Of a stretch of 64,000 nucleotides of DNA, positions 8,988 through 17,800 are shown piece by piece (within the stretch, counting starts at the first letter, position 1; the number at the start of each line of letters is the position of its first letter). Source of the DNA: Methylophilaceae bacterium (GTDB lineage Bacteria; Pseudomonadota; Gammaproteobacteria; Burkholderiales; Methylophilaceae); the NCBI GenBank assembly GCA_947379975.1, contig CANCPF010000005.1:1-64000 (forward strand), in the 5' to 3' direction. The translations under genes were made by a program, and so were the position numbers. The notes beneath the pieces are model-generated. The model did not search any database. It saw only the letters and a program-made list of their open reading frames with translations, and had not been told where the DNA came from.

Positions 8988-10145
8988 TTATGCCGCAATA
9001 GCCGTTAATTGTTTTAATCTTAAAACTTCATCTTTAAGTGTGACCAGAAATCTTGTAACTTGTTCGGTAGTATTGTCTAGGCCAAAACTTACCCGCACTG
9101 CACCGCGTGCTGTGTCTGGATCAATTTCCATCGCCAGCAACACATGGCTAGGCTCAGTGCTGTCGCTAGAGCAGGCCGAACCGCTCGCAACCGCATAAGA
9201 TTTGCGGTCTAAGGCCATGACTAAGGTTTCACCTTCAATATTATCAATAGCGAAGAAACTGGTATTGGCCAAACGCGCCACTTTGTTGCCAAACATAGTT
9301 ACATTGACTGCGCTATTAATGTTTAATAAACCACTTTCAAACTGATCACGCAACATTTTGGTATGGCTGGCATAACTTTTTTGCCTAGCCGCTGCCAACT
9401 CGCACGCGGCCCCAAACCCAACAATCGCTGCTACGTTTTCTGTGCCACTACGCAGGTTTTTTTCTTGCCCACCGCCATGTAATAATGGCTCAATATCAAT
9501 GCGTTTGTCTAAAACAAGTGCTGCTGCTCCTTGTGGACCATTAATCTTGTGGCTAGAAAGCGTCATCGCGTGTACGTTTAAATCTGTAAAATTCAGCGGA
9601 ATTTTACCTAAACCTTGCACCGCATCGCTATGCATAAAAGCGCCTGCAGCACGTGCCATGTCCGCTATGCTAGCAATGTCTTGTATTACGCCAGTTTCAT
9701 TATTGGCTAGCATCACAGAAACCAAGCTTGTGGGTGCTGAGAGTTGCTGTTTTAATTTTTCTATGGCTACTTTTCCGTCAGCATCTACTGCAATTTGGCG
9801 GCTAATAAAACCTAATTGTTGCATCGCCATTGCTGGGCGAGTCACACACGGATGTTCAATGGCGCTGGTCAAAATTTGACTGGCAGGTTTATGGCTAGCC
9901 ATACCTTTTATGGCGAAATTATTAGCTTCAGTGCCGCATGAGGTGAAAATCACTTGCGAGCTATAGGCACCGCAAGATTCTGCCACCTGCGCTCTAGCAT
10001 TTTCTACCGCATCACGTGCTGATCGGCCAAAAATATGGCGGCTAGTTGGGTTGCCACTTTGCGCACGCAACCATGGCAACATCGCTTCTAGCACGCTATT
10101 GTCTAGCGCGGTAGTTGCATTATGATCAAAGTAGATGTGTGACAT
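8988..10145 (-). CDS. Second cysteine desulfurase (NifS/IscS-like) in the isc operon
   Basis: This is a complete second class-V aminotransferase-fold desulfurase, 385 residues. It has YFDHNATT at the N-terminus, the HSDAVQ cofactor-site motif, the PLP lysine in SSHKINGPQG and the catalytic cysteine in GSACSSDSTEPS. It is clearly diverged from the neighbouring IscS, so it is not a recent duplication. It sits between iscR (32-base gap) and iscS, under the same promoter. It may supply sulfur to another acceptor, or work under different conditions; the sequence does not say which. Confidence 0.93.
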   Translation of the reverse strand: MSHIYFDHNATTALDNSVLEAMLPWLRAQSGNPTSRHIFGRSARDAVENARAQVAESCGAYSSQVIFTSCGTEANNFAIKGMASHKPASQILTSAIEHPCVTRPAMAMQQLGFISRQIAVDADGKVAIEKLKQQLSAPTSLVSVMLANNETGVIQDIASIADMARAAGAFMHSDAVQGLGKIPLNFTDLNVHAMTLSSHKINGPQGAAALVLDKRIDIEPLLHGGGQEKNLRSGTENVAAIVGFGAACELAAARQKSYASHTKMLRDQFESGLLNINSAVNVTMFGNKVARLANTSFFAIDNIEGETLVMALDRKSYAVASGSACSSDSTEPSHVLLAMEIDPDTARGAVRVSFGLDNTTEQVTRFLVTLKDEVLRLKQLTAIAA

Positions 10146-10177
10146 TATTGTGCGTTGTGTTCTATAGTCTTAACTGC

Positions 10178-10726
10178 TTACGCAATTACTTTATCTAGTG
10201 ATTCAGCATTGTATTTTTCGTTTGAACTTGCGGCATTCGTATTGCAAGCACGTGGTGTAATCGATATTTTTTGACCACTTTTTTGCGTTGCCACCATGTC
10301 GCCTAAACTAATGCCGGCAAGATAATCTAATATTTTACTATTGAGTGTGGCCCATAAGTCGTGCGTCATACAGCGACCTTCGTCGCGGCAGTTTTCGTGT
10401 CCACCACATTGGGTTGCATCTATTTGTTCGTCAACCGCATTAATAATTTCGGCCACCGAAATATCTGCGTAGCTTTTTGCTAGCTTATAACCGCCGCCGG
10501 GACCACGAACACTAATGACTAAGCCTTGGCGACGCAAACGGCTGAATAACTGTTCTAAATAAGACAGCGAGATACTTTGGCGTTCACTAATGCCAGCTAA
10601 CGTTACCGGCTTTATGATAGCCGCATCGCTGCCCAAATGCTGAGCATCGCTTACTGCAGTTGCTTCGTGCATGGCAAGATCTAACATTGCGGTAACAGCA
10701 AATCTACCTTTGGTTGTGAGTCTCAT
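10178..10726 (-). CDS. iscR: Rrf2-family Fe-S regulator IscR
   Basis: IscR is a [2Fe-2S] transcription factor that represses its own isc operon when clusters are plentiful. The N-terminal winged helix (MRLTTKGRFAVTAMLDLA, and SLSYLEQLFSRLRRQGLV) is followed by the cluster ligands Cys107, Cys113, Cys119 and His122, with the same C-x5-C-x5-C-x2-H spacing as E. coli IscR. An insertion of about 15 residues lies between the first and second helices (around residues 25-40). A type 1 IscR site lies just upstream and overlaps the promoter, consistent with autoregulation. Confidence 0.96.
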   Translation of the reverse strand: MRLTTKGRFAVTAMLDLAMHEATAVSDAQHLGSDAAIIKPVTLAGISERQSISLSYLEQLFSRLRRQGLVISVRGPGGGYKLAKSYADISVAEIINAVDEQIDATQCGGHENCRDEGRCMTHDLWATLNSKILDYLAGISLGDMVATQKSGQKISITPRACNTNAASSNEKYNAESLDKVIA

Positions 10727-10764
10727 GTGTTTAGGCTAGCCTTAAAAGTTATGCAAATTTTATA

Positions 10765-10789
10765 ATACTTGATAACTTTAGTCAACTAT
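10765..10789 (-). promoter_or_regulatory. IscR type 1 operator overlapping the isc promoter
   Basis: On the minus strand this reads ATAGTTGACTAAAGTTATCAAGTAT, shown here in two parts as ATAGTTGACTAA and AGTTATCAAGTAT. It matches the known type 1 IscR pattern (ATAGTTGACT...CAAGTAT). The -35 element TTGACT (10785-10780) lies inside it, and a TAAAAT -10 box (10762-10757) follows after a 17-base spacer. Binding of cluster-loaded IscR here would block RNA polymerase. The site sits 39 bases before the iscR start codon. Confidence 0.82.
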
Positions 10790-10849
10790 TAAGCGGGTTT
10801 AGTTCACAACCTTGTAATTCGAGTTTAGATTAATTTTTGGTGGGTAAAT

Positions 10850-11617
10850 TCAGTGCGAAGAATCTTGTTTGATATCAAACGCGGTGGCGACTTCCGCATC
10901 GCTTCCAGTTTCAGCCACCAGTGCTTTTAATTGCTTGGTCAGCGCGGCTAATTTTTTATCTTGCGCGGCACTATGCGCCAACAAAGTTTGTAGCGCTTTT
11001 GACATGGCCTCAGGATTAAACTTATCGTTATCATCGCTAACTGCATAAGCGGTAAAACTCGCGCTTTTAGCCGTATTATTTTTTGCGTCATCCTTGGTAG
11101 GTTTTTCTTCTTCTAAAATACGCGCAGGAATTCCCACCGCCGTGGCGTTGGCTGGCACATCTTTGACTACCACCGCATTCGAGCCTATTTTTGCACCGGC
11201 ACCAATAGTAATCGGCCCTAGTACTTTAGCGCCGGCACCAATTACCACGCCATTTTCTAGTGTTGGGTGGCGTTTGCCTTTATTCCAAGAAGTACCGCCT
11301 AAAGTCACGCCGTGATAAAGCGTACAATCATCACCAATAATAGCCGTTTCACCAATTACCACACCCATGCCGTGATCGATAAATACGCGGCGACCTATGG
11401 TTGCGCCTGGGTGAATTTCAATGCCGGTAAGCCAGCGGCCAATATGTGAATTAAAGCGCGCCAACCAGTAAAAGCGCGCGTGCCAAAGCCAATGAGATAA
11501 GCGATGCATGAGTAATGCATGCACGCCAGGATAAGTGGTCAGTATTTCCCAGTGCGTCCGTGCCGCTGGGTCGCGCTGGAAAACAATGGCGATATCTTCT
11601 TTAACGTGATCAAACAT
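10850..11617 (-). CDS. cysE: Serine O-acetyltransferase
   Basis: This enzyme makes O-acetylserine from serine and acetyl-CoA, the first step of cysteine synthesis. It shows the N-terminal helical region with DPAARTHWEILTTYPGVHAL and a left-handed beta-helix of hexapeptide repeats with the conserved HPGATIG, DHGMGVVIGETA and GGTSWNKGKRHPTL stretches. A C-terminal extension of about 75 mostly polar residues (from KPTKDDAKNN) is longer than in short EpsC-type enzymes. Its position before the isc genes links cysteine supply to the desulfurases that consume it. Confidence 0.95.
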   Translation of the reverse strand: MFDHVKEDIAIVFQRDPAARTHWEILTTYPGVHALLMHRLSHWLWHARFYWLARFNSHIGRWLTGIEIHPGATIGRRVFIDHGMGVVIGETAIIGDDCTLYHGVTLGGTSWNKGKRHPTLENGVVIGAGAKVLGPITIGAGAKIGSNAVVVKDVPANATAVGIPARILEEEKPTKDDAKNNTAKSASFTAYAVSDDNDKFNPEAMSKALQTLLAHSAAQDKKLAALTKQLKALVAETGSDAEVATAFDIKQDSSH

Positions 11618-11687
11618 AAGTATTGCCTTTCAAAGCTTGCCTCGAGAGAATTGCTCGGGGCTATTATTTCTATTATTTCTATTATTG

Positions 11688-12449
11688 CTAATATTTATCG
11701 TGTTTTTTTGGGGTAACCGTTAGCGTCAGTATGCCACGTAACAGGTTCACTTCTTCTTTTTCTAATCGTATGCGTGCGTAAATGCGTCGCATACGCTCCA
11801 TTAGTTTTTTTGGAGCGACCGGATTTAGGTAGCCAATATGTAATAAGGTTTCTTCTAAATGCTTGTAAAAACCTTCAACGCTATCAATAGTGGCTAATTC
11901 TATATGTGCATTTTGGCTGAAAGTGGCATCTTCAAGTGCTGCCATTCTAAGTTCGTAACACATGATTTGTACTGCCGCAGCTAGGTTTAATGATGAATAT
12001 TCGGCATTGGCTGGAATCATGGCTAACAGCTGGCAATGATCGAGCTCCTCATTGGTTAAGCCGCTCATTTCAGTGCCAAACACTAAGGCGACGGTTTGCG
12101 TGTTAGCAATCTCAATCGCCGTGTTAGCAGCAGCCCGCACATTGACTAACTCGTGAGATAGGCTGCGCTTACGTGCGCTCATGCCAATCGCAAAAGCACA
12201 GCCAGATAGCGCTTCAGTTAAGGTGTTGGTGACAATTGCATTTTCCAGTAAATCTGCCGCGCCAGTGGATAATGCCGTGGCGTGCGCATCTGGAAAACTA
12301 TCAGGTTTAACTAAATATAAGTGCTGTAACCCCATGGTTTTCATGGCGCGTGCCGCCGAACCAATATTGCCTGGATGGCTAGTTTGGCAAAGAATCACAC
12401 GGAAATTTTGCAGTATTTGTAATTTTGAATGTTCTGATGTTGATGTCAT
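11688..12449 (-). CDS. trmJ: tRNA (cytidine/uridine-2'-O-)-methyltransferase TrmJ
   Basis: This SPOUT-class methyltransferase modifies ribose 32 in the tRNA anticodon loop. The knotted SAM-binding motifs are visible: RVILCQTSHPGNIGSAARAMKTMG at the N-terminus, ALVFGTEMSGLTNEEL, and YSSLNLAAAVQIMCYELR. The 253-residue length includes the C-terminal helical extension of TrmJ. It begins the gene run trmJ, cysE, iscR common in betaproteobacteria, 70 bases before cysE. Confidence 0.94.
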   Translation of the reverse strand: MTSTSEHSKLQILQNFRVILCQTSHPGNIGSAARAMKTMGLQHLYLVKPDSFPDAHATALSTGAADLLENAIVTNTLTEALSGCAFAIGMSARKRSLSHELVNVRAAANTAIEIANTQTVALVFGTEMSGLTNEELDHCQLLAMIPANAEYSSLNLAAAVQIMCYELRMAALEDATFSQNAHIELATIDSVEGFYKHLEETLLHIGYLNPVAPKKLMERMRRIYARIRLEKEEVNLLRGILTLTVTPKKHDKY

Positions 12450-12663
12450 ATTTTGAAAAATCTAGATTTTGAAGCAATCTAGATTTTGAACTCTAGGCAA
12501 TTACCGTTAAAATAGCATTTTATCAGTTCTTTAACACAACGCTCTTTAACACCGCTGTAATTTTAGATTTATTATGTTTACCTTTGTGTAGGCAAGTAAT
12601 CTTTAAGCCATTTTATATGGCACACGTTGAATAACTGGCTACATCATATAGATTCGAGAAAAC

Positions 12664-13530
12664 ATGCATCCTATGCTATCAAACGCAGTGAAAGCTGCAC
12701 GCCGTGCTGGCAGTATTATTACACGCGCCTCTGAAGACATTGGCTCACTTAAGATTCAAACTAAAACCTATAACGACTTTGTGACCGAAGTAGATAGGGC
12801 GGCAGAGCAAGCGATTATAGATACGCTTAAAGACCTGTATCCGCATCACGGATTTTTAGGTGAAGAAAGTGGCGAATCTAATATTGAGGCTGACTTCATT
12901 TGGATTATTGATCCATTAGACGGCACAACGAATTTCTTACATGGCTTCCCACAATATTGTATTTCAATCGCATTACAAGAGCGCGGCGTTCTAACGCATG
13001 CGGTTGTGTACGACCCAAACAGAAACGATTTATTTACTGCGACTAAAGGTCGCGGTGCCTTTTTAAACGACAAGCGTATTCGCGTAACGCAACGTACTAA
13101 ACTGCAAGAATGTATGGTTGGAACTGGCTTCCCGTTTCGTGACTTTACGCATTTAGATACTTATTTAGCCATGTTAAAAGACATGATTAAAAAAACCACC
13201 GGTATTCGCCGCCCAGGTTCAGCCGCTTTAGATTTAGCTTATGTAGCGGCTGGTTGGTTTGATGGCTTCTGGGAAATTGGCTTGTCAACTTGGGATATCG
13301 CCGCAGGCGGGTTGATTGTTCAAGAAGCGGGCGGTATGGTTGGCGATTTTGAAGGTAATGAGGCTTGGCTTAAAACCGGTAATATTGTGGCGGGCAATCC
13401 AAAAATATTCGGCCAAATGTTGCAAACATTAAGTCCGCATATTACCGATGATTTGAAAACACCTAGTTCAGTAGCGGCATTAGCAGAAGTGCCAGCAGTA
13501 GAATCAACAGAAACACCAGAAGCAATCTAA
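12664..13530 (+). CDS. suhB: Inositol monophosphatase family protein SuhB
   Basis: This magnesium-dependent phosphatase is related to E. coli SuhB, which also takes part in ribosomal RNA transcription and folding. Metal-binding motifs are present: GEESG, IDPLDGTTNF (with LHGFP after it) and STWDIAAGGLIVQEAGG. The 288 residues are slightly longer than usual because of a Glu/Ala/Val-rich C-terminal tail. It is divergent from trmJ, with a 214-base intergenic region holding both promoters. Its physiological substrate here is not evident. Confidence 0.94.
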   Translation: MHPMLSNAVKAARRAGSIITRASEDIGSLKIQTKTYNDFVTEVDRAAEQAIIDTLKDLYPHHGFLGEESGESNIEADFIWIIDPLDGTTNFLHGFPQYCISIALQERGVLTHAVVYDPNRNDLFTATKGRGAFLNDKRIRVTQRTKLQECMVGTGFPFRDFTHLDTYLAMLKDMIKKTTGIRRPGSAALDLAYVAAGWFDGFWEIGLSTWDIAAGGLIVQEAGGMVGDFEGNEAWLKTGNIVAGNPKIFGQMLQTLSPHITDDLKTPSSVAALAEVPAVESTETPEAI

Positions 13531-13552
13531 GTTATTTTTTTACTATATGCTT

Positions 13553-13588
13553 TGCTTGCAATAACGCAGGTGAAGCATATTGCAAGCA
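13553..13588. repeat. Perfect 10-base inverted repeat after suhB
   Basis: TGCTTGCAAT and ATTGCAAGCA are separated by 16 bases, 22 bases after the suhB stop codon. The hairpin has no following T run, so it may be a weak terminator, an mRNA-stabilising stem or a protein-binding site. Its function is unknown. Confidence 0.4.
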
Positions 13589-13763
13589 CATCACGTCTCA
13601 GTAAGTCTCAATCACGACCTTGAAAAAGGCGCAAATTTAAACAGTGATATAGTCGGTTAATTACTTGAATTCCCTTTTCAAGCATGACCATGAAAATAGT
13701 TATAATATTTTCAATCAATGAGGTTAACGCTATCATGAATAATGTGCATCAAAAAGTACAAAG

Positions 13764-15818
13764 ATGCTAGAACAGGTATTTGAGCAATATGCAAAAAGTA
13801 CGCTACGTGAACCGCAGCGGACGATTACCTTTGTCGCAACGTTAATCGCTAAAATTAGGCCGCCAAAGCCGCATAATATTGAGTGCGCGGTTAAAGCGAT
13901 TCAGGCGCTCTGTTATTTGCTTAATAGTGATACGGAAAAAGCCAGAGTTTTGCGCGAGGCAATGCTTAGGCTGTTAAGCGAGCATAAGCCAATTTCATTA
14001 TTTTTAGTATCTCGCCATTCCGCGTTTGCTGGCTTTTTTACAGAAATGCGGCGCAGAATTTCCCATAAAATTTTGCCAGAAGCGGTTGATACTTCTTATC
14101 TCATCGATTTGTTCGCACTGTTTTTCACTAAAACCAGTGACGCACTCTGGATCTCAGCAGTACCGAATGATATTTGGGTGCAACTAATTGTAGCGATGCG
14201 TTTTGATAATGCTCCGCAAAGTTTAACTGAACCTTGCCGGCAAAATTTGTTGGCCGCCACTCAGGTGTTGTCCTATCGAATAGCGGCCTTGGGCTTAGAA
14301 CCGGAGTTGCTACGTAATCATCCTGAGCTTGAACAGCATACCTCGCCTTTTATTACTCAGCAGGCTGAGCTTAACGAATTTTTGTCGCCAGTGGATGGTA
14401 TTGCCAGCCTAGCTAATCAAGGCGATATAAAACATATCTTGGTGATGCTTAATCAATGCAATAGTATTATTGCTAAAATTCGCCGTAATAGTGTGCAGGT
14501 CGGCACCAGTATTCAGCTGACGTTTTTATTACAGGGAATTTCTCAGCAAATTAGCCGTTTAGAAGCCTTGTTAGATATCCTTGATTGTTTACCCAGTGGA
14601 TCGAAATTGGTTGATGAAGTTGATGATGCGGCAGGCGTTAATTCTTTAGATATTAATAGCAAAATCGTACAACTGTTTAAAGAGTTGGTGTACAGCGAGT
14701 GTCATAAAAATGATCTGCACCAGCATTGGCAAGAAAATATGGAGATTATTGCGCTGCGGGTGACGGAAAATGCCAGCCGTACCGGTGAACATTACATCAC
14801 AAATAATCGCCATGAATATTTTGCTTTGATGCGTTCTGCGATGGGCGCAGGGCTAATTGTAGCAATCATGGCTATGCTGAAAATATTCGTGGCTAAACAT
14901 CATTTAGCGCCGCTAACTGAAGCATTATTATTCAGTTTAAATTATGGTTTGGGTTTTATTCTGATTCATATTTTACATTTTACAGTTGCCACTAAGCAGC
15001 CAGCCATGACTGCTGCAGCGATTGCCGCCAGCATTGATGCTTCTGATAGCAAAACTAAAGAGATGGATAACTTGGTCGCGATGATTGCTAATACCATGCG
15101 TAGTCAAATAATCGCAATTTTTGGTAATGTGGTATTTGCCATTCCCACGGCAATGTTGATTGCTTGGGGACTATTTAATCTGACTGGAGTCCATTTTGTC
15201 AGCGTTGAAAAAGCCCATCAACTATTGGCTGACATCGACCCGATTAATAGCGCGGCTTTATTCTATGCGGCTATCGCCGGCGTTTGTTTATTTGTTTCTG
15301 GTCTGATTGCTGGTTATCACGATAATTTAGCGGTCTACAACAAAATTCCACAGCGTTTGCGCGCGCTCACTTTCCTACAAAAAATATTGGGCATAGCAAG
15401 GTTGGATCGCGTTGCACGTTACGTAGAGAATAATTTAGGAGCGCTTGCAGGTAACTTTTATTTTGGTTGTTTGTTGGGCGGTATGACTGCGATAGGGGTG
15501 TTGTTTGGCTTGCCATTTGATATTCGCCATATCGCTTTTTCATCGGCCTTTGTCGGCTTTTCTGCAGTTAGTTTAGACTTTATGTTGAGCTGGCAAACGA
15601 TAGTATTTGTTGCGCTAGGGCTTGCGCTGATTGGCGTTGTGAATCTGGCCGTGAGTTTTAGTTTAGCGTTATATGTAGCGATGAAATCACGTAAAGTACG
15701 TTTTAAACAATGGCGTTTATTGCTACGTAATCTTGCCACTAGGCTGGCGCAACATCCCGCCGAGTTTGTGATGCCACCAAAAAAAATATCAAATAAATCA
15801 ACAATTAAATCGCAATGA
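13764..15818 (+). CDS. Gcr-type 'site-specific recombinase' family membrane protein
   Basis: This 684-residue protein resembles the betaproteobacterial family named after gonococcal Gcr and labelled site-specific recombinase, for example in FDIRHIAFSSAFVGFS near the C-terminus. The sequence shows a soluble, largely helical N-terminal half of about 350 residues. About six to seven hydrophobic segments follow, such as AMGAGLIVAIMAMLKIF, FGNVVFAIPTAMLIAWG and TIVFVALGLALIGVVNLAV. No tyrosine or serine recombinase active-site motif is visible, so an inner-membrane role is more likely than DNA recombination. It stands alone, 56 bases before a cation efflux gene. Confidence 0.75.
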   Translation: MLEQVFEQYAKSTLREPQRTITFVATLIAKIRPPKPHNIECAVKAIQALCYLLNSDTEKARVLREAMLRLLSEHKPISLFLVSRHSAFAGFFTEMRRRISHKILPEAVDTSYLIDLFALFFTKTSDALWISAVPNDIWVQLIVAMRFDNAPQSLTEPCRQNLLAATQVLSYRIAALGLEPELLRNHPELEQHTSPFITQQAELNEFLSPVDGIASLANQGDIKHILVMLNQCNSIIAKIRRNSVQVGTSIQLTFLLQGISQQISRLEALLDILDCLPSGSKLVDEVDDAAGVNSLDINSKIVQLFKELVYSECHKNDLHQHWQENMEIIALRVTENASRTGEHYITNNRHEYFALMRSAMGAGLIVAIMAMLKIFVAKHHLAPLTEALLFSLNYGLGFILIHILHFTVATKQPAMTAAAIAASIDASDSKTKEMDNLVAMIANTMRSQIIAIFGNVVFAIPTAMLIAWGLFNLTGVHFVSVEKAHQLLADIDPINSAALFYAAIAGVCLFVSGLIAGYHDNLAVYNKIPQRLRALTFLQKILGIARLDRVARYVENNLGALAGNFYFGCLLGGMTAIGVLFGLPFDIRHIAFSSAFVGFSAVSLDFMLSWQTIVFVALGLALIGVVNLAVSFSLALYVAMKSRKVRFKQWRLLLRNLATRLAQHPAEFVMPPKKISNKSTIKSQ

Positions 15819-15873
15819 GTCATTGTATAATTTAAAAAGTAATCTTAAACACCTTATTTAAAGTACTTAATTT

Positions 15874-17046
15874 ATGAATAATGAAGAGCCGATTGATATT
15901 TCATTTGATGATCCAAGACGCCGTTCAATGGCGAATAAATCTACTTGGGTCAGCGTAGCGGTTAATACTTTATTAACCTTGCTACAGATTGCCGCTGGTT
16001 TTTTTGCGCACTCTCAGAGCTTGATTGCAGATGGTATGCATTCGTTGTCCGATCTTGTCTGCGATTTTTTAGTGCTGGTAGCCAGTTATCATAGTAAAAA
16101 CCCTGCCGATGAAAGGCATCCTTATGGTCATGGACGCATAGAAACTGCCGCCTCTTTTGTTTTGGGTGCAGTGCTTGCTGCAACCGGTAGCGCAATTATG
16201 GGCGCCGCGGCAATTAAGTTGCAAAATATAGAGCAGATGCCTTTAGTGGCGCCATTAGCTTTGTGGGTGGCTTTAATCGCATTGGTTGCTAAAGAAAGTT
16301 TGTTTCGCTATATGTTGCATGTAGGTGAGCGTTTACGCTCACCTATGCTAATTGCCAACGCATGGCATGCGCGTTCAGATGCGGCTTCTTCTTTGGTTGT
16401 TGCTGTGGGTATAGGAGCAAATTTAGCTGGCTTCGTGTATGCCGATTCTGTGGCCGCTATTGTCGTGGGCTTCATGATAGTGCGGATGGGGATTGTGTTT
16501 GCTTGGGATGCTTTTCAGGAGTTGATTGATGCCGGGCTTTCAGTAGAGGAAGTCGAGAGTATTCGTCAAACCGTTACCGATACGTCTGGCGTTGTTAATC
16601 TGCATGAATTGCGTACTCGACGCATGGCGCACCGCGCTTTAGTGGATGCGCATATATTGGTAGATTCCCGTATCAGTGTTTCTGAAGGGCATAATATTGC
16701 TGAGCGCGCAAGAATGCGCGTGCTGCAAAGCCATCCGACGGTTTCAGATGTGCTGGTGCATGTCGACTCTGAAGACGATGTAGAGCATGAACCGCATGCT
16801 GAAATGATGTTAGGGCGTGAAAACTTGCAGGATCATTTAGCGCCACTTCTCGTTGGTTTGCCTGAGCCAGTAAAAATTGTATTCCACTACATTAAAGGTA
16901 AGGTCGAAGCGGAAGTTTACTTAGCACACGATTTTTTTGAAAATGGTAATGAATTTGCGAAGGCAGAGCAGAAGGTTTTTAAACGCTTAGCTGGTAATGA
17001 ATATTTCAGTGCAGTATCTTTAAACTGCGTTTTGGTGCATAAGTGA
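15874..17046 (+). CDS. Cation diffusion facilitator (metal efflux) transporter
   Basis: This inner-membrane divalent-metal exporter of the CDF family has 390 residues. It has the transport-site motifs HSLSD in helix II and HARSD in helix V, and the DERHPYGHGRIE loop between helices. Five to six transmembrane segments are followed by a cytoplasmic dimerisation domain (from about residue 220) containing ALVDAHILVDSRISVSEGHNIAE. The C-terminal region is longer than in short CDF proteins. The likely substrate is Zn, Fe, Mn or Co; the sequence does not decide. Confidence 0.93.
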   Translation: MNNEEPIDISFDDPRRRSMANKSTWVSVAVNTLLTLLQIAAGFFAHSQSLIADGMHSLSDLVCDFLVLVASYHSKNPADERHPYGHGRIETAASFVLGAVLAATGSAIMGAAAIKLQNIEQMPLVAPLALWVALIALVAKESLFRYMLHVGERLRSPMLIANAWHARSDAASSLVVAVGIGANLAGFVYADSVAAIVVGFMIVRMGIVFAWDAFQELIDAGLSVEEVESIRQTVTDTSGVVNLHELRTRRMAHRALVDAHILVDSRISVSEGHNIAERARMRVLQSHPTVSDVLVHVDSEDDVEHEPHAEMMLGRENLQDHLAPLLVGLPEPVKIVFHYIKGKVEAEVYLAHDFFENGNEFAKAEQKVFKRLAGNEYFSAVSLNCVLVHK

Positions 17047-17107
17047 TACTAAGAAATTTATTCTTTTATCAATTTTATTTTCTTAATTTAGCTTGCTATT
17101 TTAACTA

Positions 17108-17133
17108 GGGACTGCGCAGGTATGCACAATCCC
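17108..17133. terminator. Hairpin between convergent CDF and HU genes
   Basis: GGGACTGCGCA and TGCACAATCCC form an imperfect 11-base stem with a four-base loop and two mismatches, in the 101-base gap between two convergent genes. There is no T run, so its role as a terminator is tentative. Confidence 0.3.
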
Positions 17134-17147
17134 ATGTTCAACAGTTA

Positions 17148-17444
17148 TTATTTATTAACTGATTGTTTTAAGCCAGCACCAACAGAAAAGCTTACTTGAT
17201 TACTAGCTTTAATGGTTAGTGGTTCGCCAGTTGAAGGGTTGCGGCCTTGACGCTCTGGGCGGTGAGCCACTTTGAATTTACCGAAGCCAGTGATGTTGAC
17301 ATCATCGCCATTTGCTAAAGCTTTAGTGATACCTTCTAATACTAGGTTAAGCGCGTTGTGAGCATCAGTTTTCGTCACGCCAGATTGCGTTGCAATCAAC
17401 TCAACTAAATCGGTTTTACCTAATACATTTTTTGCTTGTGACAT
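17148..17444 (-). CDS. HU-family nucleoid DNA-binding protein
   Basis: This small histone-like protein bends and compacts DNA. The 98-residue chain shows the HU fold: an N-terminal KTDLVELIATQSGVTK helix, the GFGKFKVAHRPERQGRNPSTGE arm with the Arg-Asn-Pro tip that intercalates DNA, and TIKASNQVSFSVG. It has about eight residues before the usual Met-x-Lys-x-Asp-Leu start. It resembles HU more than IHF. An AGGA site precedes the ATG. Confidence 0.93.
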   Translation of the reverse strand: MSQAKNVLGKTDLVELIATQSGVTKTDAHNALNLVLEGITKALANGDDVNITGFGKFKVAHRPERQGRNPSTGEPLTIKASNQVSFSVGAGLKQSVNK

Positions 17445-17800
17445 AGATTTTCCTTTGTGGTGGTGGTGTCTAAAGTTAACTCTAAACTAGTCACAGTCTG
17501 CGTGACCAGTCTTTAGAAGTAAATTATGCTGCAATTTGATTGCTCATGTAAAGCTTATTAGGCGTATCCGTGCTACTTTCTACTACTATTTCGCATAATA
17601 TCTAATAAATACAATTAAATTCTGTTGTGGTTGTCTTTGAGACGCTCCAAATTAGTCTGCTGAGCTGATTATTCTTTGAATAAAATTAACTTTTACTAGC
17701 TGTTTTATAGTGGATTAAGTTGGTGGCTTTTATCATTTCAACAAAATTTAGTGGCTAAAACCTCAGATGCTTCGGTTGTCACCACTCATGTAACTCTTGA
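17445..17800. other. Gene-free stretch upstream of the HU gene
   Basis: No coding frame or RNA gene is recognised in these 356 bases. The half next to HU should hold its promoter. It contains an inverted repeat, AGTCAC and GTGAC around bases 17489-17504, that could be an operator or leader hairpin. A clear -35/-10 pair could not be assigned with confidence. Confidence 0.4.
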
